DNA of 64,000 nucleotides from Ignatzschineria cameli (GCF_003121895.1 NZ_QEWW01000001.1:558001-622000), one strand, 5' to 3'. Positions 49,011 to 58,952 are shown, numbered from the stretch's first letter. Numbers and translations: made by a program. Notes: generated by a model not told the origin, from the sequence alone.

Positions 49011-50933
49011 CTACTGTTCTTCTAGCTCTGAGAGTCTAATCACCTCTCTACCGGGATTAGTGGCATAGAGTTTCATCACCTGATCTTGTCTTCTTGCTAA
49101 TGTTTTACGTTGATTAATATAAGCCTTATCTGTTGTCTCCCCTGACTCTAAACAGGGGAGCGTATCAAGAATAATTAAACGCTTAATATGGCGCGAGGAG
49201 CCACAATTCTCTTTATAAAATTGGTGCATACGTGCTAATAATTCCGCCCTAACTGTTGGGTGCTCAGAGAGTTGTGCAACATCTAACTTCTGCTCTGGAT
49301 CATCCGCTAAGAGATAGAGTTCCTTCGTTGGGAACATCATGGCACTTGCATATTTTTGATCATGTCCTGTAATGACAAAATCAAGCGCATAAGGGGAGAA
49401 GGCATCAACTAAGAGCGGTCTTAAAACTCCAGCAGAAACCCAGGTTCCTGTATTGAGCTTAAAATCCTCCGTGATACGTCCATCAAAGATGATACCTTGC
49501 TCTGGACGCTGTGGATTTGCTAAGTAACCTGCATCGCCAGTGTAGTAGAAACCCTCTTCATCAAAGGCATTTGAGGTCATTGATGGATCGCCAAGATAGC
49601 GCGTGAAGATAAATTCACCACGAACACGCATCTCATACTTCTCTTCATTAGGAACAAACTTCACCTCTACGCCGGGAACCGGAAGACCGATATTGCCAGG
49701 AGCTTCAATGGTGTAGTGAACATTAGTAATCACGGGTGCTGTTTCTGTCGTTCCCCACTCTGTTGCAATAAAGAGGGGCGAAGTGCGGCAACTACTTGCA
49801 ACCTTCTCTAAACGATCCCAAGCAACTTTAGGAAGCGCTGCTCCTGCATAGAAGAGTAGCTCTAAACGACCAAAGAGTGCTTCTGCTAACTCAGGATCCT
49901 TCTCAAGATAGGGTAATAAGAGCTCATATCCTCTAGGTACGTTGAAGTAGAGAGTCGGCTTAACCATTTTGATATTTTCAATGGTTCGCTCAATCTTCTG
50001 ATCGGTTGCCATACCATCATCAATATAGAGGCTACCGCCATTTCGAAGAACTATATTGAAGTTATGGTTAGAAGCGAAAACATGGCTCCAAGGTAACCAA
50101 TCCACCACTACAATCTCGCTCTCTTCAATAAAGCGCCAACATTGGGAGATCGCCTGCTGATTAGAGCAGAGAACCCGTTGGGTATGAACAACAAACTTAG
50201 GATCTGCCGTTGATCCTGAGGTCATCAGATAGCGAGCGACAGTATTGGGACCTACCTGCTCAAAATAGTGAGTCACTTCCTCTGTTTCAGGCGCTTCTAA
50301 GAGAGAATCAAAAGTGACCGCTTGTGAAAAGAGATCGGCATTCTTTTCTATAATAAGTCGGCTATCTACCTCAACGCCTCTTAATGCCTTCTCATACTTT
50401 TCTCCATCATCAACAAAAACAGCTGAAGGTTCTAAGGTATTTAAGATCCAATTGAGGCGAGAAAAGTCGGTAGGACGTAGTGAATAAGCAGCTGAGATTG
50501 TCGCAACAGGAATCCCCACATGGTAAGCAGCTAAAGTAACCAATGCTTGGCTCAACCCATTACCCGAGAGAAAGACAATCGGATGACAGGTTGGCATCTT
50601 CAAATTGAGAAGTCCTTGGGCGATTCTTCCAACCTTCTCACGTGTCTCTGCATAGGTTAACGTTTTCCAGCCATCACCCTCACGTTCTGACAAGAATGGA
50701 TGATCCGGCTTCTTATGCGCCCAGTAATCTAACCACTCCCCAACACATCTTGCATATGGCTTTAGCTTCTCGGGGGATTTCATCACAAAGCTTCCATCAT
50801 CCCGATACTCACAGAGTGCAGAAGCGACCGCTAACTTTCCAACGGCTTCTTCTTTCTGCTTCTCTTTTGCATAAAAAGATTTTAAAACGGTTGCTTTAAC
50901 TAATCCCTGCTCTTGATCCAAAGTCCTACACAT
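49011..50933 (-). CDS. Acyl/aryl-CoA synthetase, feruloyl-CoA-synthase-like
   Basis: An AMP-forming acid-CoA ligase of 640 aa. Phosphate-binding [52 protein letters not shown], and the C-terminal catalytic Lys region [15 protein letters not shown] are all present. Sequence and length fit the feruloyl-CoA synthase branch. In this operon it would activate an aromatic (for example cinnamate-like) acid or a ring-cleavage acid. The substrate is unknown. RBS GGAGGAA precedes the ATG; 252 nt separate it from the hydratase gene upstream. Confidence 0.85.
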   Translation of the reverse strand: MCRTLDQEQGLVKATVLKSFYAKEKQKEEAVGKLAVASALCEYRDDGSFVMKSPEKLKPYARCVGEWLDYWAHKKPDHPFLSEREGDGWKTLTYAETREKVGRIAQGLLNLKMPTCHPIVFLSGNGLSQALVTLAAYHVGIPVATISAAYSLRPTDFSRLNWILNTLEPSAVFVDDGEKYEKALRGVEVDSRLIIEKNADLFSQAVTFDSLLEAPETEEVTHYFEQVGPNTVARYLMTSGSTADPKFVVHTQRVLCSNQQAISQCWRFIEESEIVVVDWLPWSHVFASNHNFNIVLRNGGSLYIDDGMATDQKIERTIENIKMVKPTLYFNVPRGYELLLPYLEKDPELAEALFGRLELLFYAGAALPKVAWDRLEKVASSCRTSPLFIATEWGTTETAPVITNVHYTIEAPGNIGLPVPGVEVKFVPNEEKYEMRVRGEFIFTRYLGDPSMTSNAFDEEGFYYTGDAGYLANPQRPEQGIIFDGRITEDFKLNTGTWVSAGVLRPLLVDAFSPYALDFVITGHDQKYASAMMFPTKELYLLADDPEQKLDVAQLSEHPTVRAELLARMHQFYKENCGSSRHIKRLIILDTLPCLESGETTDKAYINQRKTLARRQDQVMKLYATNPGREVIRLSELEEQ

Positions 50934-51185
50934 ACTATTCCTCCGTTTTTAGATTATCAACCCGCTAGAGAGTGCATCACTTTCATTGTGGCACTCTCAG
51001 CGATATCGATTTCTCGTCATTACTATTGGTTTTAGATTGCTCTTTATTATTTTTCATAGATCCCTCAGTTGAGCTTTTGAGGGCGCAAATAACGACTCTC
51101 CAACTACTTTTGTTGGAAAAATGACAATCATCTTAATTGAGTCGGTAAAAACGTAATTAAACTAGAGCGATATCAAACGATAAAG

Positions 51186-51968
51186 CTAGACAAAATCACA
51201 TCTCACACTGCCTAGGCGGGTCAGATGCATTGAGATTGAGTCCCCTTTAGCGACATTGACCATTGGTCCTAATGCGCCTGAAAGGAGAATATCGCCACAA
51301 AGAAGGGGGCGCCCCTTTTGTGACATTGTGCGAGCAAGCCACAAACAGGCATTTAAGGGATTTCCTAAACAGGAAGCGCCTACACCGGTAGATGCTAATT
51401 CACCATTTTTATAGAGCAGCATCCCCTCTAACTCTAAGTTGAGCTGATCGAGTGAAATAGGGGTCTTTCCTAAAACAAAGAGCCCACTTGAGGCATTATC
51501 GGCAATGGTATCAGCTAGGGTAATATCCCAATTCTCAATCACCGTATCGACGATCTCTAATGCCGGCAGGAGATAATCAATTGAGCTAATCAACTCAGCT
51601 AATGTGGTATCTTCTGTGGGTAAATCACGCTTTAAAACAAAGGCAATCTCCCCTTCTACTTTCGGTTGTACTAAAGTTGAAGCATCAACCGAATCTCCAT
51701 CACCGATCTCCATATCCGCAAATAGCATTCCAAAATCGGGCTGATCTACCCCTAATTGCTGTTGTACGGCAGTGGATGTCAAACCAATTTTTCGCCCGAC
51801 AATACGGCGACCATTTTTTAAGGCAATCTCAGTATTAATCTCCTGCACTCGATAAGCATCTTCCATACTGGTAATGCCATAGGTTTCGGAGATCCTACCA
51901 CAAGTTCGTTTCTCCTCTCTTGCCTGGAGCAACTCAGCAGCTGCTCTCTTATAATGATCTAACATCAT
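51186..51968 (-). CDS. mhpD: 2-oxopent-4-enoate (2-keto-4-pentenoate) hydratase, MhpD type
   Basis: Hydrates the 2-hydroxypenta-2,4-dienoate released by the C-C hydrolase to 4-hydroxy-2-oxopentanoate. 260 aa, fumarylacetoacetate-hydrolase-like fold: VGRKIGLTSTAVQQQLGVDQPDFGMLF, the metal-site PKVEGEIAFVL, LPALEIVDTVI, and the NPLNACLWLA end. Identity is firm. A (TTGTTCTG)5 repeat lies 80-120 nt upstream of its start. Confidence 0.95.
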   Translation of the reverse strand: MMLDHYKRAAAELLQAREEKRTCGRISETYGITSMEDAYRVQEINTEIALKNGRRIVGRKIGLTSTAVQQQLGVDQPDFGMLFADMEIGDGDSVDASTLVQPKVEGEIAFVLKRDLPTEDTTLAELISSIDYLLPALEIVDTVIENWDITLADTIADNASSGLFVLGKTPISLDQLNLELEGMLLYKNGELASTGVGASCLGNPLNACLWLARTMSQKGRPLLCGDILLSGALGPMVNVAKGDSISMHLTRLGSVRCDFV

Positions 51969-52277
51969 CTCTCTATCCTCTTCCCTATCAACTTTGTGAT
52001 CCTATTTCGTTTCAATATATTTCACTTCAATACAGTTAAGCGATCACGAATCATTTATTGTTCTGTTGTTCTGTTGTTCTGTTGTTCTGTTGTTCTGTTG
52101 TTTTTCTGCTCTATTGCACTACTGCGCGATTGTGTTGCTCTTTTGTTCTCTGGTTCTCTGGCTTTCTGGTTCTTTTACTATTTTTATTAATGTTGAAGTT
52201 AGCTGTACTACTTCACACACTGCTTACCTTAAAGTATTATCTTGAAATCGTTATCTTAAAATCATTACCTTACAGCC
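51969..52277 (-). other. Spacer between the nitronate-monooxygenase-like gene and mhpD
   Basis: 309 nt inside the operon; contains TTGTTCTG x5 (52048-52087) and then TTCTCTGG/TTTCTGG words. No gene is credible; it may hold an internal promoter for mhpD. Confidence 0.5.
52048..52087. repeat. Simple tandem repeat, unit TTGTTCTG x5
   Basis: Five perfect 8-nt units followed by a partial TTG; 80-120 nt upstream of the mhpD start. Confidence 0.95.
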
Positions 52278-53243
52278 CTAGTAGTCGATCACTTTCGCCT
52301 TTGCTTGCTGATATTCGGCACTCAATTGAGCAACAATATCTGCAACAGTGCCCAAATCTTTAATCTGTCCGACACCTTCACCTGCTGACCAAATATCACG
52401 CCAAGCGCGTTTATTATCCGAGATATTGCCAGAAAAATTGATTTTTGAAGGCTGATCCACATTTAAAGTAACCCCGCCACTTTCGAGAGAAGCTCTCAAC
52501 CAGTTTGCCGGCACACCACTAATTTGATCACTTAAAATAATGTCATCTAGATTAGCATCTAACAGCATCTGCCGATATTGATCTACTACTAAACTCTCTT
52601 CGGCTCCAATAAATCGAGTCCCCATCACTGCTAGATCGGCGCCTAAAACTTTTGCTGCCAATATATCCCGGCCATTCATCATTGCTCCCGAAAGTGCAAT
52701 GGGTCCTGACCAGAATTGACGTACTTCGGCAATCAAGGCAAAAGGATTATGTAATCCTGTATGCCCTCCGGCACCATGAGAGACTAAGATCAGACCATCG
52801 ACACCCGCATCGACTGCCTTTTTTGCAAGAGTCACATTCGTCACATCGGCAAAGACAGCGCCCCCATAACGATGCACATCAGCAACAACACGTTTAGGCG
52901 AACCAAGCGCTGTTGTCACTAAAGGAGGTTGATACTCTCTTACTAACTCTAGCTCAGCATCAAAACGATCATAAGTGCGATGAACAATCATATTGAGCAA
53001 CCATGGAACGCTTCTTTTTTGCGTCTGTTCTAACAACGTAATGCCCTGCTTAACCTCTTCTAACCATCCTTCTAATATCGTGATATTACGGGCATTCGGT
53101 AATGGTAAACTACCGATAACACCAGCGCGACAAGCCGCCAATAAAAGCTTCGGTCCTGAAACCAAAAACATAGGAGCCACCATCACCGGCACTTCTAAGT
53201 TTGCCAGCGACTCTAAAAAGGTCTGTTGTAACTGTTGCGACAT
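52278..53243 (-). CDS. Nitronate monooxygenase-like FMN protein
   Basis: 321-aa TIM-barrel flavoprotein of the nitronate monooxygenase / 2-nitropropane dioxygenase / FabK superfamily. MVAPMFLVSGPKLLLAACRAGVIGSLP opens the barrel, SHGAGGHTGLHNP contains the active-site His, and GAMMNGRDILAAKVLGADLAVMGTRFIGAEES forms the FMN phosphate site. It is inside the aromatic operon between the cis-diol dehydrogenase and hydratase genes, an unusual place. It could be an accessory oxidoreductase for a pathway intermediate, but nothing in the sequence shows the substrate. Confidence 0.88.
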   Translation of the reverse strand: MSQQLQQTFLESLANLEVPVMVAPMFLVSGPKLLLAACRAGVIGSLPLPNARNITILEGWLEEVKQGITLLEQTQKRSVPWLLNMIVHRTYDRFDAELELVREYQPPLVTTALGSPKRVVADVHRYGGAVFADVTNVTLAKKAVDAGVDGLILVSHGAGGHTGLHNPFALIAEVRQFWSGPIALSGAMMNGRDILAAKVLGADLAVMGTRFIGAEESLVVDQYRQMLLDANLDDIILSDQISGVPANWLRASLESGGVTLNVDQPSKINFSGNISDNKRAWRDIWSAGEGVGQIKDLGTVADIVAQLSAEYQQAKAKVIDY

Positions 53244-53294
53244 ATAGCTCTCCCTAAAATAAGCATTCTCAAAGTGGTGTCAGTGAAATAGCCG

Positions 53295-54101
53295 TTACCG
53301 GCGATTATGAATGCCCGGCTTACGAACTTCCCAACCGCCATCACTATGGATGATCGTAGCGGTTGTTAAAGCAGAGTTCTCACGTGATGCTAAGAGTACA
53401 TAATGCCCTGTATGAGCATCTGGATCAGCGATCTTTTGCAGCGGTACAGCAGAGGCCGCATTTTCTGCAAAATTGGGCAGCTGATTGAGGGGAACGCTCT
53501 TCTCATTGAGATCAGTTAATGTTGCCATAGGGGTATCGGTTGCACCTGGAGCGACACCATTGACCCGAATATGGGGAGCAAGTTCATAGGCTAATTGTCG
53601 TACAACACCCACAATCGCATGCTTAGATGCCACATAAAGAATTCCACCACCGCCGGCATAAAAAGCACTATTAGAGAGGGTAAAGATGATTGACCCTTTA
53701 CTCGCCCTTAACGCTGGAATCGCAGCTTGAGCGCCTAACAGATACCCTTGAACATTCACAGCAAAGAGCTTCTGAAAGTGGCGCTCAAACTCCTCAGGAG
53801 GAATCTTATCGAGACGGGTGAAGTAATCAAAAATCGCAGCATTTGCCACAAAGACATCGAGCTTTCCAAAGTTAGCTAGAGCAACCTCTACCGCTCGTGC
53901 ATTATCCTCATAAGCGGTCACATCACCACAAACAGTGGCAATGCAGTCACCAAGCTCCTCTTGAAGCGCTGCTAATTCAGTTGCATTATTTGCAAGGACA
54001 GTAACATTTGCCCCCTCTGCTACATAGCGGCGAACGATGGCACTACCAATGCCACCTGTCCCTCCAGTAATAAGTGCGCTATATCCTTCTAACCAGCCCA
54101 A
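53295..54101 (-). CDS. cis-dihydrodiol dehydrogenase (BphB/HcaB-like SDR)
   Basis: Re-aromatises the cis-dihydrodiol formed by the dioxygenase to a catechol, using NAD+. 268-aa SDR: cofactor motif ITGGTGGIGSAI (residues 11-22), VANAA in place of the more usual NNAG, active site YVASKHA, and SNSAFYAGGGG before it. It begins with TTG 54101, which has GAGGAG 7 nt upstream and no ATG alternative. It lies 38 nt after the dioxygenase beta-subunit gene. Confidence 0.9.
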   Translation of the reverse strand: MGWLEGYSALITGGTGGIGSAIVRRYVAEGANVTVLANNATELAALQEELGDCIATVCGDVTAYEDNARAVEVALANFGKLDVFVANAAIFDYFTRLDKIPPEEFERHFQKLFAVNVQGYLLGAQAAIPALRASKGSIIFTLSNSAFYAGGGGILYVASKHAIVGVVRQLAYELAPHIRVNGVAPGATDTPMATLTDLNEKSVPLNQLPNFAENAASAVPLQKIADPDAHTGHYVLLASRENSALTTATIIHSDGGWEVRKPGIHNRR

Positions 54102-54139
54102 AACTGACTCCTCTTTTTCTTTGAATATTACTCCACAAC

Positions 54140-54667
54140 CTATAAGAATGTATTGAGATTCTTAAAGAGTAGTGAAGCATTAGGAATTAAAATCTTCCGG
54201 CGATAGAGTTTTAAGGTCTCTGCCTCATAGCGGATAATATCCTCTCTTCTACCGACAAGCGTATACTCCTCATCGAGCCCACGGCTACGAACATTGGTAA
54301 AGCAAGAGTGTACTTCAAACTCGCCCTCATTCTCCCCTTGGAAAACTTCAATGTTGGTAATGATATGGACATTGCGCGTTTGTGGATTTTCTGCCCAAGC
54401 TGAAGGTTGCTTAAAGCGTTCAATTCGGCGATTGAGATCACGTAAGCCATCATCAAAATAGGCCATATGCTCTTTCGTATATTGACCTAATTTATCCTCA
54501 CGACGACGATTTTCAATACCTGGCATCCAATAGTGAATCTCTTCTGAAAGCGTGGCAAGCCACTCATCCCAGCACTCCCAATCGAGCAAACGTGCTTCTT
54601 TATAGAGGAAACGCTCTACTTCTCGAATCTGCTCTAAACTTGCATACTGCTTCTCTTCTCTACTCAT
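54140..54667 (-). CDS. Aromatic-ring-hydroxylating dioxygenase, beta subunit (HcaF/BphA2-like)
   Basis: Structural small subunit of the alpha3-beta3 terminal oxygenase. 175 aa, NTF2-like fold: REVERFLYKEARLLDWECWDEWLATL, HYWMP, and the C-terminal REDIIRYE...YRRKILIPNASLL block. It contains no metal site, as expected. 9 nt behind the alpha-subunit gene. Confidence 0.94.
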   Translation of the reverse strand: MSREEKQYASLEQIREVERFLYKEARLLDWECWDEWLATLSEEIHYWMPGIENRRREDKLGQYTKEHMAYFDDGLRDLNRRIERFKQPSAWAENPQTRNVHIITNIEVFQGENEGEFEVHSCFTNVRSRGLDEEYTLVGRREDIIRYEAETLKLYRRKILIPNASLLFKNLNTFL

Positions 54668-54676
54668 CGTATCCTC

Positions 54677-56020
54677 CTACTTCATCTTGCCATTTCGATC
54701 AGGAACATCATCCCAGCTCTCTGCTTGTAACAGATCTTTCCAACGTTGATAGTATGCTCTCGCATTCGCTTCATTGATCTGCCCTTTAAAAACATTTCCT
54801 GGGATTTCGGGCTCTTCGACTTTCGTATTCATCCCTAAACCAATATAGAGATCTTGATAACGTGTTACTGCACCTCGACTTGTTTTCGTACAATATTCCC
54901 AGTTCTCTCCATCATCCATCTCAAAGACACCGGTCGGGGAAAAGGTCATCATTGCCCCTTTACGCCACATCTCTTTAATCTCTTCTGGAGCATTCTTGTT
55001 AACAATAACCCAGGTGTAGAGATCGATCTTATTAGGACCTCTTGGTTGCCAAACACGAACCGTATTTTGCCCTGGAAGGAATGAGAAATTTGGGAAAATA
55101 GTTGAAGATGAAACCGCACCGATCATGGAAGCACGGAACGCCCCTAAACGTTCTTCTGCTGAAGGGCGATGAAGATGGAGATACTTATTAATCGCTCTCT
55201 CTCCTAAAACCGCAGCATTTCCAACAAAGTCGAGGGCAAATTCATAACCATGGCCATTCCAATTCACTTGGTATGATTCAGGAAAGTCACTCACTTTAGC
55301 AACCGGGCCCCCTAACATTGCTCTTGCTGCAGAGTCATGGGTCCAGCCTGCGTGAAGGATATCGGCAACAAAGTTTTCTGCTGCAAGCTTCCAGTTACAC
55401 TCAATTGTGGAACGGATACAGCCTCCGACAAACTCTGTTCCCCCCTCATCATTATCGAGAAGTGCATCAAGATACCAGGTGATCTCTCCAAGATACTCTC
55501 GTAAACTCGGTGCTTCTGGATCAAATGTTGCAAAGACTAACCCCTTATAAGAATCGATCTGTGCAACTTCTCTTAAACCATGTTGAGATTTATCAAAGTC
55601 ACTCTCTTCATAGATATCTGACTCATGAACGCCTCTAAGTGCTCCATCAGGACCAAATGACCAGCCGTGATAGTTACAGATAAAGCCTCGTGCATTACCC
55701 GCTTCAGCGAAACAGACTTTATTACCACGATGAGGACAAGCATTGAGGAAAGCTTTGATCGATCCATCTCTTTGACGGACGACTAAGACCTCATCTTCGC
55801 CCATCGTTGTTGTAAGATAATCACCGGGATTTGGAAGTTGTGACTCATGGGCCACAAAGAGCCAGCAGCGTGCAAAAATCTTCTCAAGCTCCTGCTCATA
55901 GATCTCTTGATCCCAAAATACCTTGCCGGCGAGACGCCCCTCTTCCATATCGCAGAGTCGATCTAACTCTCCTAAAACAGGTGTTGGCTCTAACGCCCGC
56001 AATTTACTTCTTTCTCTCAT
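54677..56020 (-). CDS. Aromatic-ring-hydroxylating dioxygenase, alpha subunit (HcaE/BphA1-like)
   Basis: Catalytic subunit that inserts both O2 atoms into an aromatic ring to give a cis-dihydrodiol. 447 aa from ATG 56020, chosen because GGAGG lies 5 nt before it (the upstream ATG 56032 overlaps that site). Rieske ligands Cys95-His97 and Cys115-His118 (CPHRG, CNYHGW). Mononuclear-iron ligands fit Asp220 region, His223 and His228 (VADILHAGWTH), with the later Asp in FEMDDGENW. The C-terminal half (VRVWQPRGPN) places it near biphenyl/phenylpropionate-type oxygenases. The exact aromatic substrate is not readable. Confidence 0.93.
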   Translation of the reverse strand: MRERSKLRALEPTPVLGELDRLCDMEEGRLAGKVFWDQEIYEQELEKIFARCWLFVAHESQLPNPGDYLTTTMGEDEVLVVRQRDGSIKAFLNACPHRGNKVCFAEAGNARGFICNYHGWSFGPDGALRGVHESDIYEESDFDKSQHGLREVAQIDSYKGLVFATFDPEAPSLREYLGEITWYLDALLDNDEGGTEFVGGCIRSTIECNWKLAAENFVADILHAGWTHDSAARAMLGGPVAKVSDFPESYQVNWNGHGYEFALDFVGNAAVLGERAINKYLHLHRPSAEERLGAFRASMIGAVSSSTIFPNFSFLPGQNTVRVWQPRGPNKIDLYTWVIVNKNAPEEIKEMWRKGAMMTFSPTGVFEMDDGENWEYCTKTSRGAVTRYQDLYIGLGMNTKVEEPEIPGNVFKGQINEANARAYYQRWKDLLQAESWDDVPDRNGKMK

Positions 56021-56269
56021 TTTTTCCTCCATAAGATTTTTTCACTGTGGCGCATATCACAGAAATATCACAGAAGATATTCCAGCCCACTATCTCGATC
56101 TTTTCTGATTCTCTACTGATTATTTGCTGATTACTTGCTGATTATTTAGATCTTTTTTATCGATTACTCTCGATCGCTCTTAACTATCATCATCTCTTAT
56201 TATCCGCTATTGATGACTCTATGATTTCTACTACGATCGCAAGATCTCTTAGCAATTAATTCTCTATAT

Positions 56270-56620
56270 TTAACTCTCTATATTTGCTTCAACCGCTTCC
56301 GGTGATGGGGATTCTAGATCTGCAAAGACCTCCCCATTTTCCACAACGATCTTAAATGTACGAAGATGCTTTTCACAGGGAAACGCAACAGCTTCACCGG
56401 TCTTGATATTAAATTGCCCCCAATGGACAGGACAGGTAATCAGATCATCTTCAATAAACCCTTCAGCTAAGGAAGCGGTCGCATGAGTACACATATCGAG
56501 TGTTGCGTAATATTCGCCATCTAAGTTATAGACACAAAGATCGCCAACAACTTCATTTTGGACCTTTTTTAAAGATCCTGGTGTCAATTCATCGGCACTA
56601 CATAGTAAGACTTTCGACAT
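56270..56620 (-). CDS. Rieske-type ferredoxin of the dioxygenase (HcaC/BphA3-like)
   Basis: A [2Fe-2S] Rieske ferredoxin that carries electrons from the reductase to the oxygenase. From ATG 56620 it has 116 aa; the cluster ligands are Cys44-His46 (CTH) and Cys63-His66 (CPVH). A longer frame to 56677 exists, but the TAATG overlap with the preceding gene's stop and AGGAGGAG before it fix this start. A spacer of about 250 nt with TTGCTGATTA-type repeats separates it from the alpha gene. Confidence 0.94.
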   Translation of the reverse strand: MSKVLLCSADELTPGSLKKVQNEVVGDLCVYNLDGEYYATLDMCTHATASLAEGFIEDDLITCPVHWGQFNIKTGEAVAFPCEKHLRTFKIVVENGEVFADLESPSPEAVEANIES

Positions 56621-57480
56621 TACTCTCCTCCTACCTGATCTGCATGAATTTGTAAAAAGCCAAGTCCTGTAACCCACTCAGGAACAGGTGCATAATCGAT
56701 CACCTCTCCTTTTCGATTAGGGACAGCGGCTAATGCACAAAGAAGGTTACGAATCTCCATCGCACCATTTCCGCCTCGCTCTAAAATCTCTTCATTGCTA
56801 TAGCGAGATAATCCTTCAAGATCTCCTTTCACCCCAAGATCTAAAATTTCTTGGTCAAAATCTTCGGCAACTTTACCCATCTCAACCGTGCCTACCCAGT
56901 GGCTAATACCGCCACTACCGATAATGACAACACGCTCATCTTCAGGGAAACTCTCTACAGCTCTTAAAATATGCTCACCCAATTCACGGCTACGATTTAG
57001 TGAGATAAAGGGATCTACACCACTTGCAATATAGACAGGAATTGTTGGAATCTTACGATTCAGTGCTTTCTCAGCAACTTCCACAACATATTGATGTGGA
57101 ATTGAGAAGGCATGATCAACAGTAAAGCTACGTGCTACTGACCAATCGAAATTCTCCTTATCACCCTGCTTAACAATATGTTGCGCTAAAGCTTCATGAT
57201 TTTTAATCACGCCACGCTCTAAGCCTTTTAAATTCTCAATAGGTCCATCAACATCACCTGTACCGATAAGGTAGCGAGGAAGACAGTTAGTGCCAAAAAG
57301 AATATAGTGATCATTACCTACAATAATTGCGGCAGTTGCATCTAACTCTGCCATTTTTTGGCCACAAGTCTCATATGCCTGCCACATACGCGCAGCAACA
57401 TCCTTATCAGCAGGAGCATCTGGCGCTACAAACATTACCGGGTCATGAGGGACCCAAAATCCACCTACAATTTTAGCCAT
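56620..57480 (-). CDS. Class III extradiol ring-cleavage dioxygenase, catalytic (LigB-like) subunit
   Basis: Fe(II) enzyme that opens the catechol ring next to the diol. 286 aa, LigB fold: iron ligands expected at WVPHDP (His12) and NDHYILF, a catalytic His in FTVDHAFSIPHQY, and the SGGISHWVG block. It is preceded immediately by a separate LigA-like small subunit, so the enzyme is a two-subunit type such as LigAB or CarBaBb rather than single-chain MhpB. AAGGAG precedes the ATG. Substrate would be the catechol made by the dehydrogenase encoded downstream. Confidence 0.9.
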   Translation of the reverse strand: MAKIVGGFWVPHDPVMFVAPDAPADKDVAARMWQAYETCGQKMAELDATAAIIVGNDHYILFGTNCLPRYLIGTGDVDGPIENLKGLERGVIKNHEALAQHIVKQGDKENFDWSVARSFTVDHAFSIPHQYVVEVAEKALNRKIPTIPVYIASGVDPFISLNRSRELGEHILRAVESFPEDERVVIIGSGGISHWVGTVEMGKVAEDFDQEILDLGVKGDLEGLSRYSNEEILERGGNGAMEIRNLLCALAAVPNRKGEVIDYAPVPEWVTGLGFLQIHADQVGGE

Positions 57481-57484
57481 GCCG

Positions 57485-57781
57485 CTACTCCTTTAATGCT
57501 GCTGAAAATGCGTTAATTTGATCCGCTTCTGCTCCTAGCTTCTCTTTATAAAGACGCATGCTACGTTTAGGAGAGAGTTCTTGCCAATATCCCATTGTCA
57601 GCATCGGATTCACCCCTAATTTCTGCAATGAAGCAACATCAAACTCCATCACCATCTTCTTCTCTTCATCCGTTAAATCAAAACGTGAGAGATAGCGTAC
57701 AGGATCCTCTTTAAAGCGCTCTTTTGCCGGCCTCTCTACAGAAAGATGCCACAGCACACGCTCCAATACATTTCGACTCAT
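57485..57781 (-). CDS. LigA-like small subunit of the extradiol dioxygenase
   Basis: 98 aa, mostly helical, matching the protocatechuate 4,5-dioxygenase alpha-subunit (LigA) fold: RYLSRFDLTDEEKKMVMEFDVASLQKLGVNPMLTMGYWQEL. In LigAB this subunit caps the active site. It is placed 4 nt before the LigB-like gene and 6 nt after the hydrolase gene. The assignment comes from sequence pattern plus context. Confidence 0.85.
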   Translation of the reverse strand: MSRNVLERVLWHLSVERPAKERFKEDPVRYLSRFDLTDEEKKMVMEFDVASLQKLGVNPMLTMGYWQELSPKRSMRLYKEKLGAEADQINAFSAALKE

Positions 57782-57787
57782 ATCACT

Positions 57788-58603
57788 CTAGGCCTCTAAA
57801 AAACTTCTAACGATAGAAACAAACTTCTCTGTCTGCTCCGATTGAACCCAGTGACCACACTGACCAAAGAGATAAAGGTCTGCATTAGGAATACTATTTG
57901 CTAATAGGAGTCCACACTCTGGCGGAACAACTCTATCTTCACGACCATGAACCACTAAGGTGGGTGCTTCAATATTTTCTAAATATTTAGGTGGGAAACC
58001 ACGAACCATCGTGACGCCCTCTTCTTTTGGCTTCGGCAGTAATTTACGAAGCGCCTCTTGTGCGCCCTCTCTTGCTGATGCTTCATAACGGGCCATTACC
58101 AATTCCTCAGTAATTTGGCTCTTGTCATATGGAAAGAGCTCCATCAATGCACGCATATTCTCAACAGATGGCTCATAGGTCCAAGCACCACGCAATCCTG
58201 GTGTCTGCTCAAACTCTCCTGCCGGCGTTCCTAAAAGAATTAATTTATCAACACGACTTGGATCAAAGAGGGCTAAACCGATCGCTACAGCACCTCCGAA
58301 AGAGTTACCAATAAAAGAGGCCTTCTCAATACCTAAAGCATCCATAATGCCAATAAGGTGATTGACCCATAATTTGATGTCATATTTGGCTCCTTCTTTA
58401 AATTCAGTAAAGCCAAAACCAGCAATATCAGGAACAATGACACGCCAGCGATCATCAAAACGAGAAATGGTCTTCGACCAGTTTGTCCAGCCTGAAACCC
58501 CCGGACCTGAGCCATGAAGTAGGAAGAGCGGCTCGCCACTACCACTTTCATGATAATTTGTCTGATGATCTGCTGCTAAAATGCTTTTGCCTATTCCTTG
58601 CAT
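57788..58603 (-). CDS. Meta-cleavage product C-C hydrolase (MhpC/BphD/CarC-like)
   Basis: Alpha/beta hydrolase that splits the ring-opened product into an acid and 2-hydroxypenta-2,4-dienoate. 271 aa: oxyanion-hole region FLLHGSGPGVSGWTNW (residues 27-42), nucleophile Ser101 in FIGNSFGGA, Asp in VVHGREDRVVP, and His in QCGHWVQSE. First gene of the minus-strand aromatic operon; GGAGG is 8 nt before the ATG. Family assignment is firm; the side chain it accepts is unknown. Confidence 0.93.
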   Translation of the reverse strand: MQGIGKSILAADHQTNYHESGSGEPLFLLHGSGPGVSGWTNWSKTISRFDDRWRVIVPDIAGFGFTEFKEGAKYDIKLWVNHLIGIMDALGIEKASFIGNSFGGAVAIGLALFDPSRVDKLILLGTPAGEFEQTPGLRGAWTYEPSVENMRALMELFPYDKSQITEELVMARYEASAREGAQEALRKLLPKPKEEGVTMVRGFPPKYLENIEAPTLVVHGREDRVVPPECGLLLANSIPNADLYLFGQCGHWVQSEQTEKFVSIVRSFLEA

Positions 58604-58952
58604 GCTTATATCCTCCCTCTATGCATATTTGAGGCAGAAGTTTAGAATCTACTGAGAGGAGATACTTAAAGCTCCCCGATTCCAAATCTTAATCTGAATC
58701 TTGATCTGAATATTGATCTTAATTTTCAAGATGAAGAATACTTCTGCTCTTAATTTTGTTATCTGTTATCTACTTTTGTTATCTAGTAATACCGTTATCT
58801 CTGGTTGATCTATTGGCTTTCACCGAGCTTCTCACCCATTAGTTAGTCGCTTTTAATCTCTTTCGACAGCTTTTCTAACTTCCGATAGCCCTTAAAACAC
58901 TGTTTAAAATCTGCTTTAGTAGCCAATGATTAAAACAGGTAACCGATAGAAC

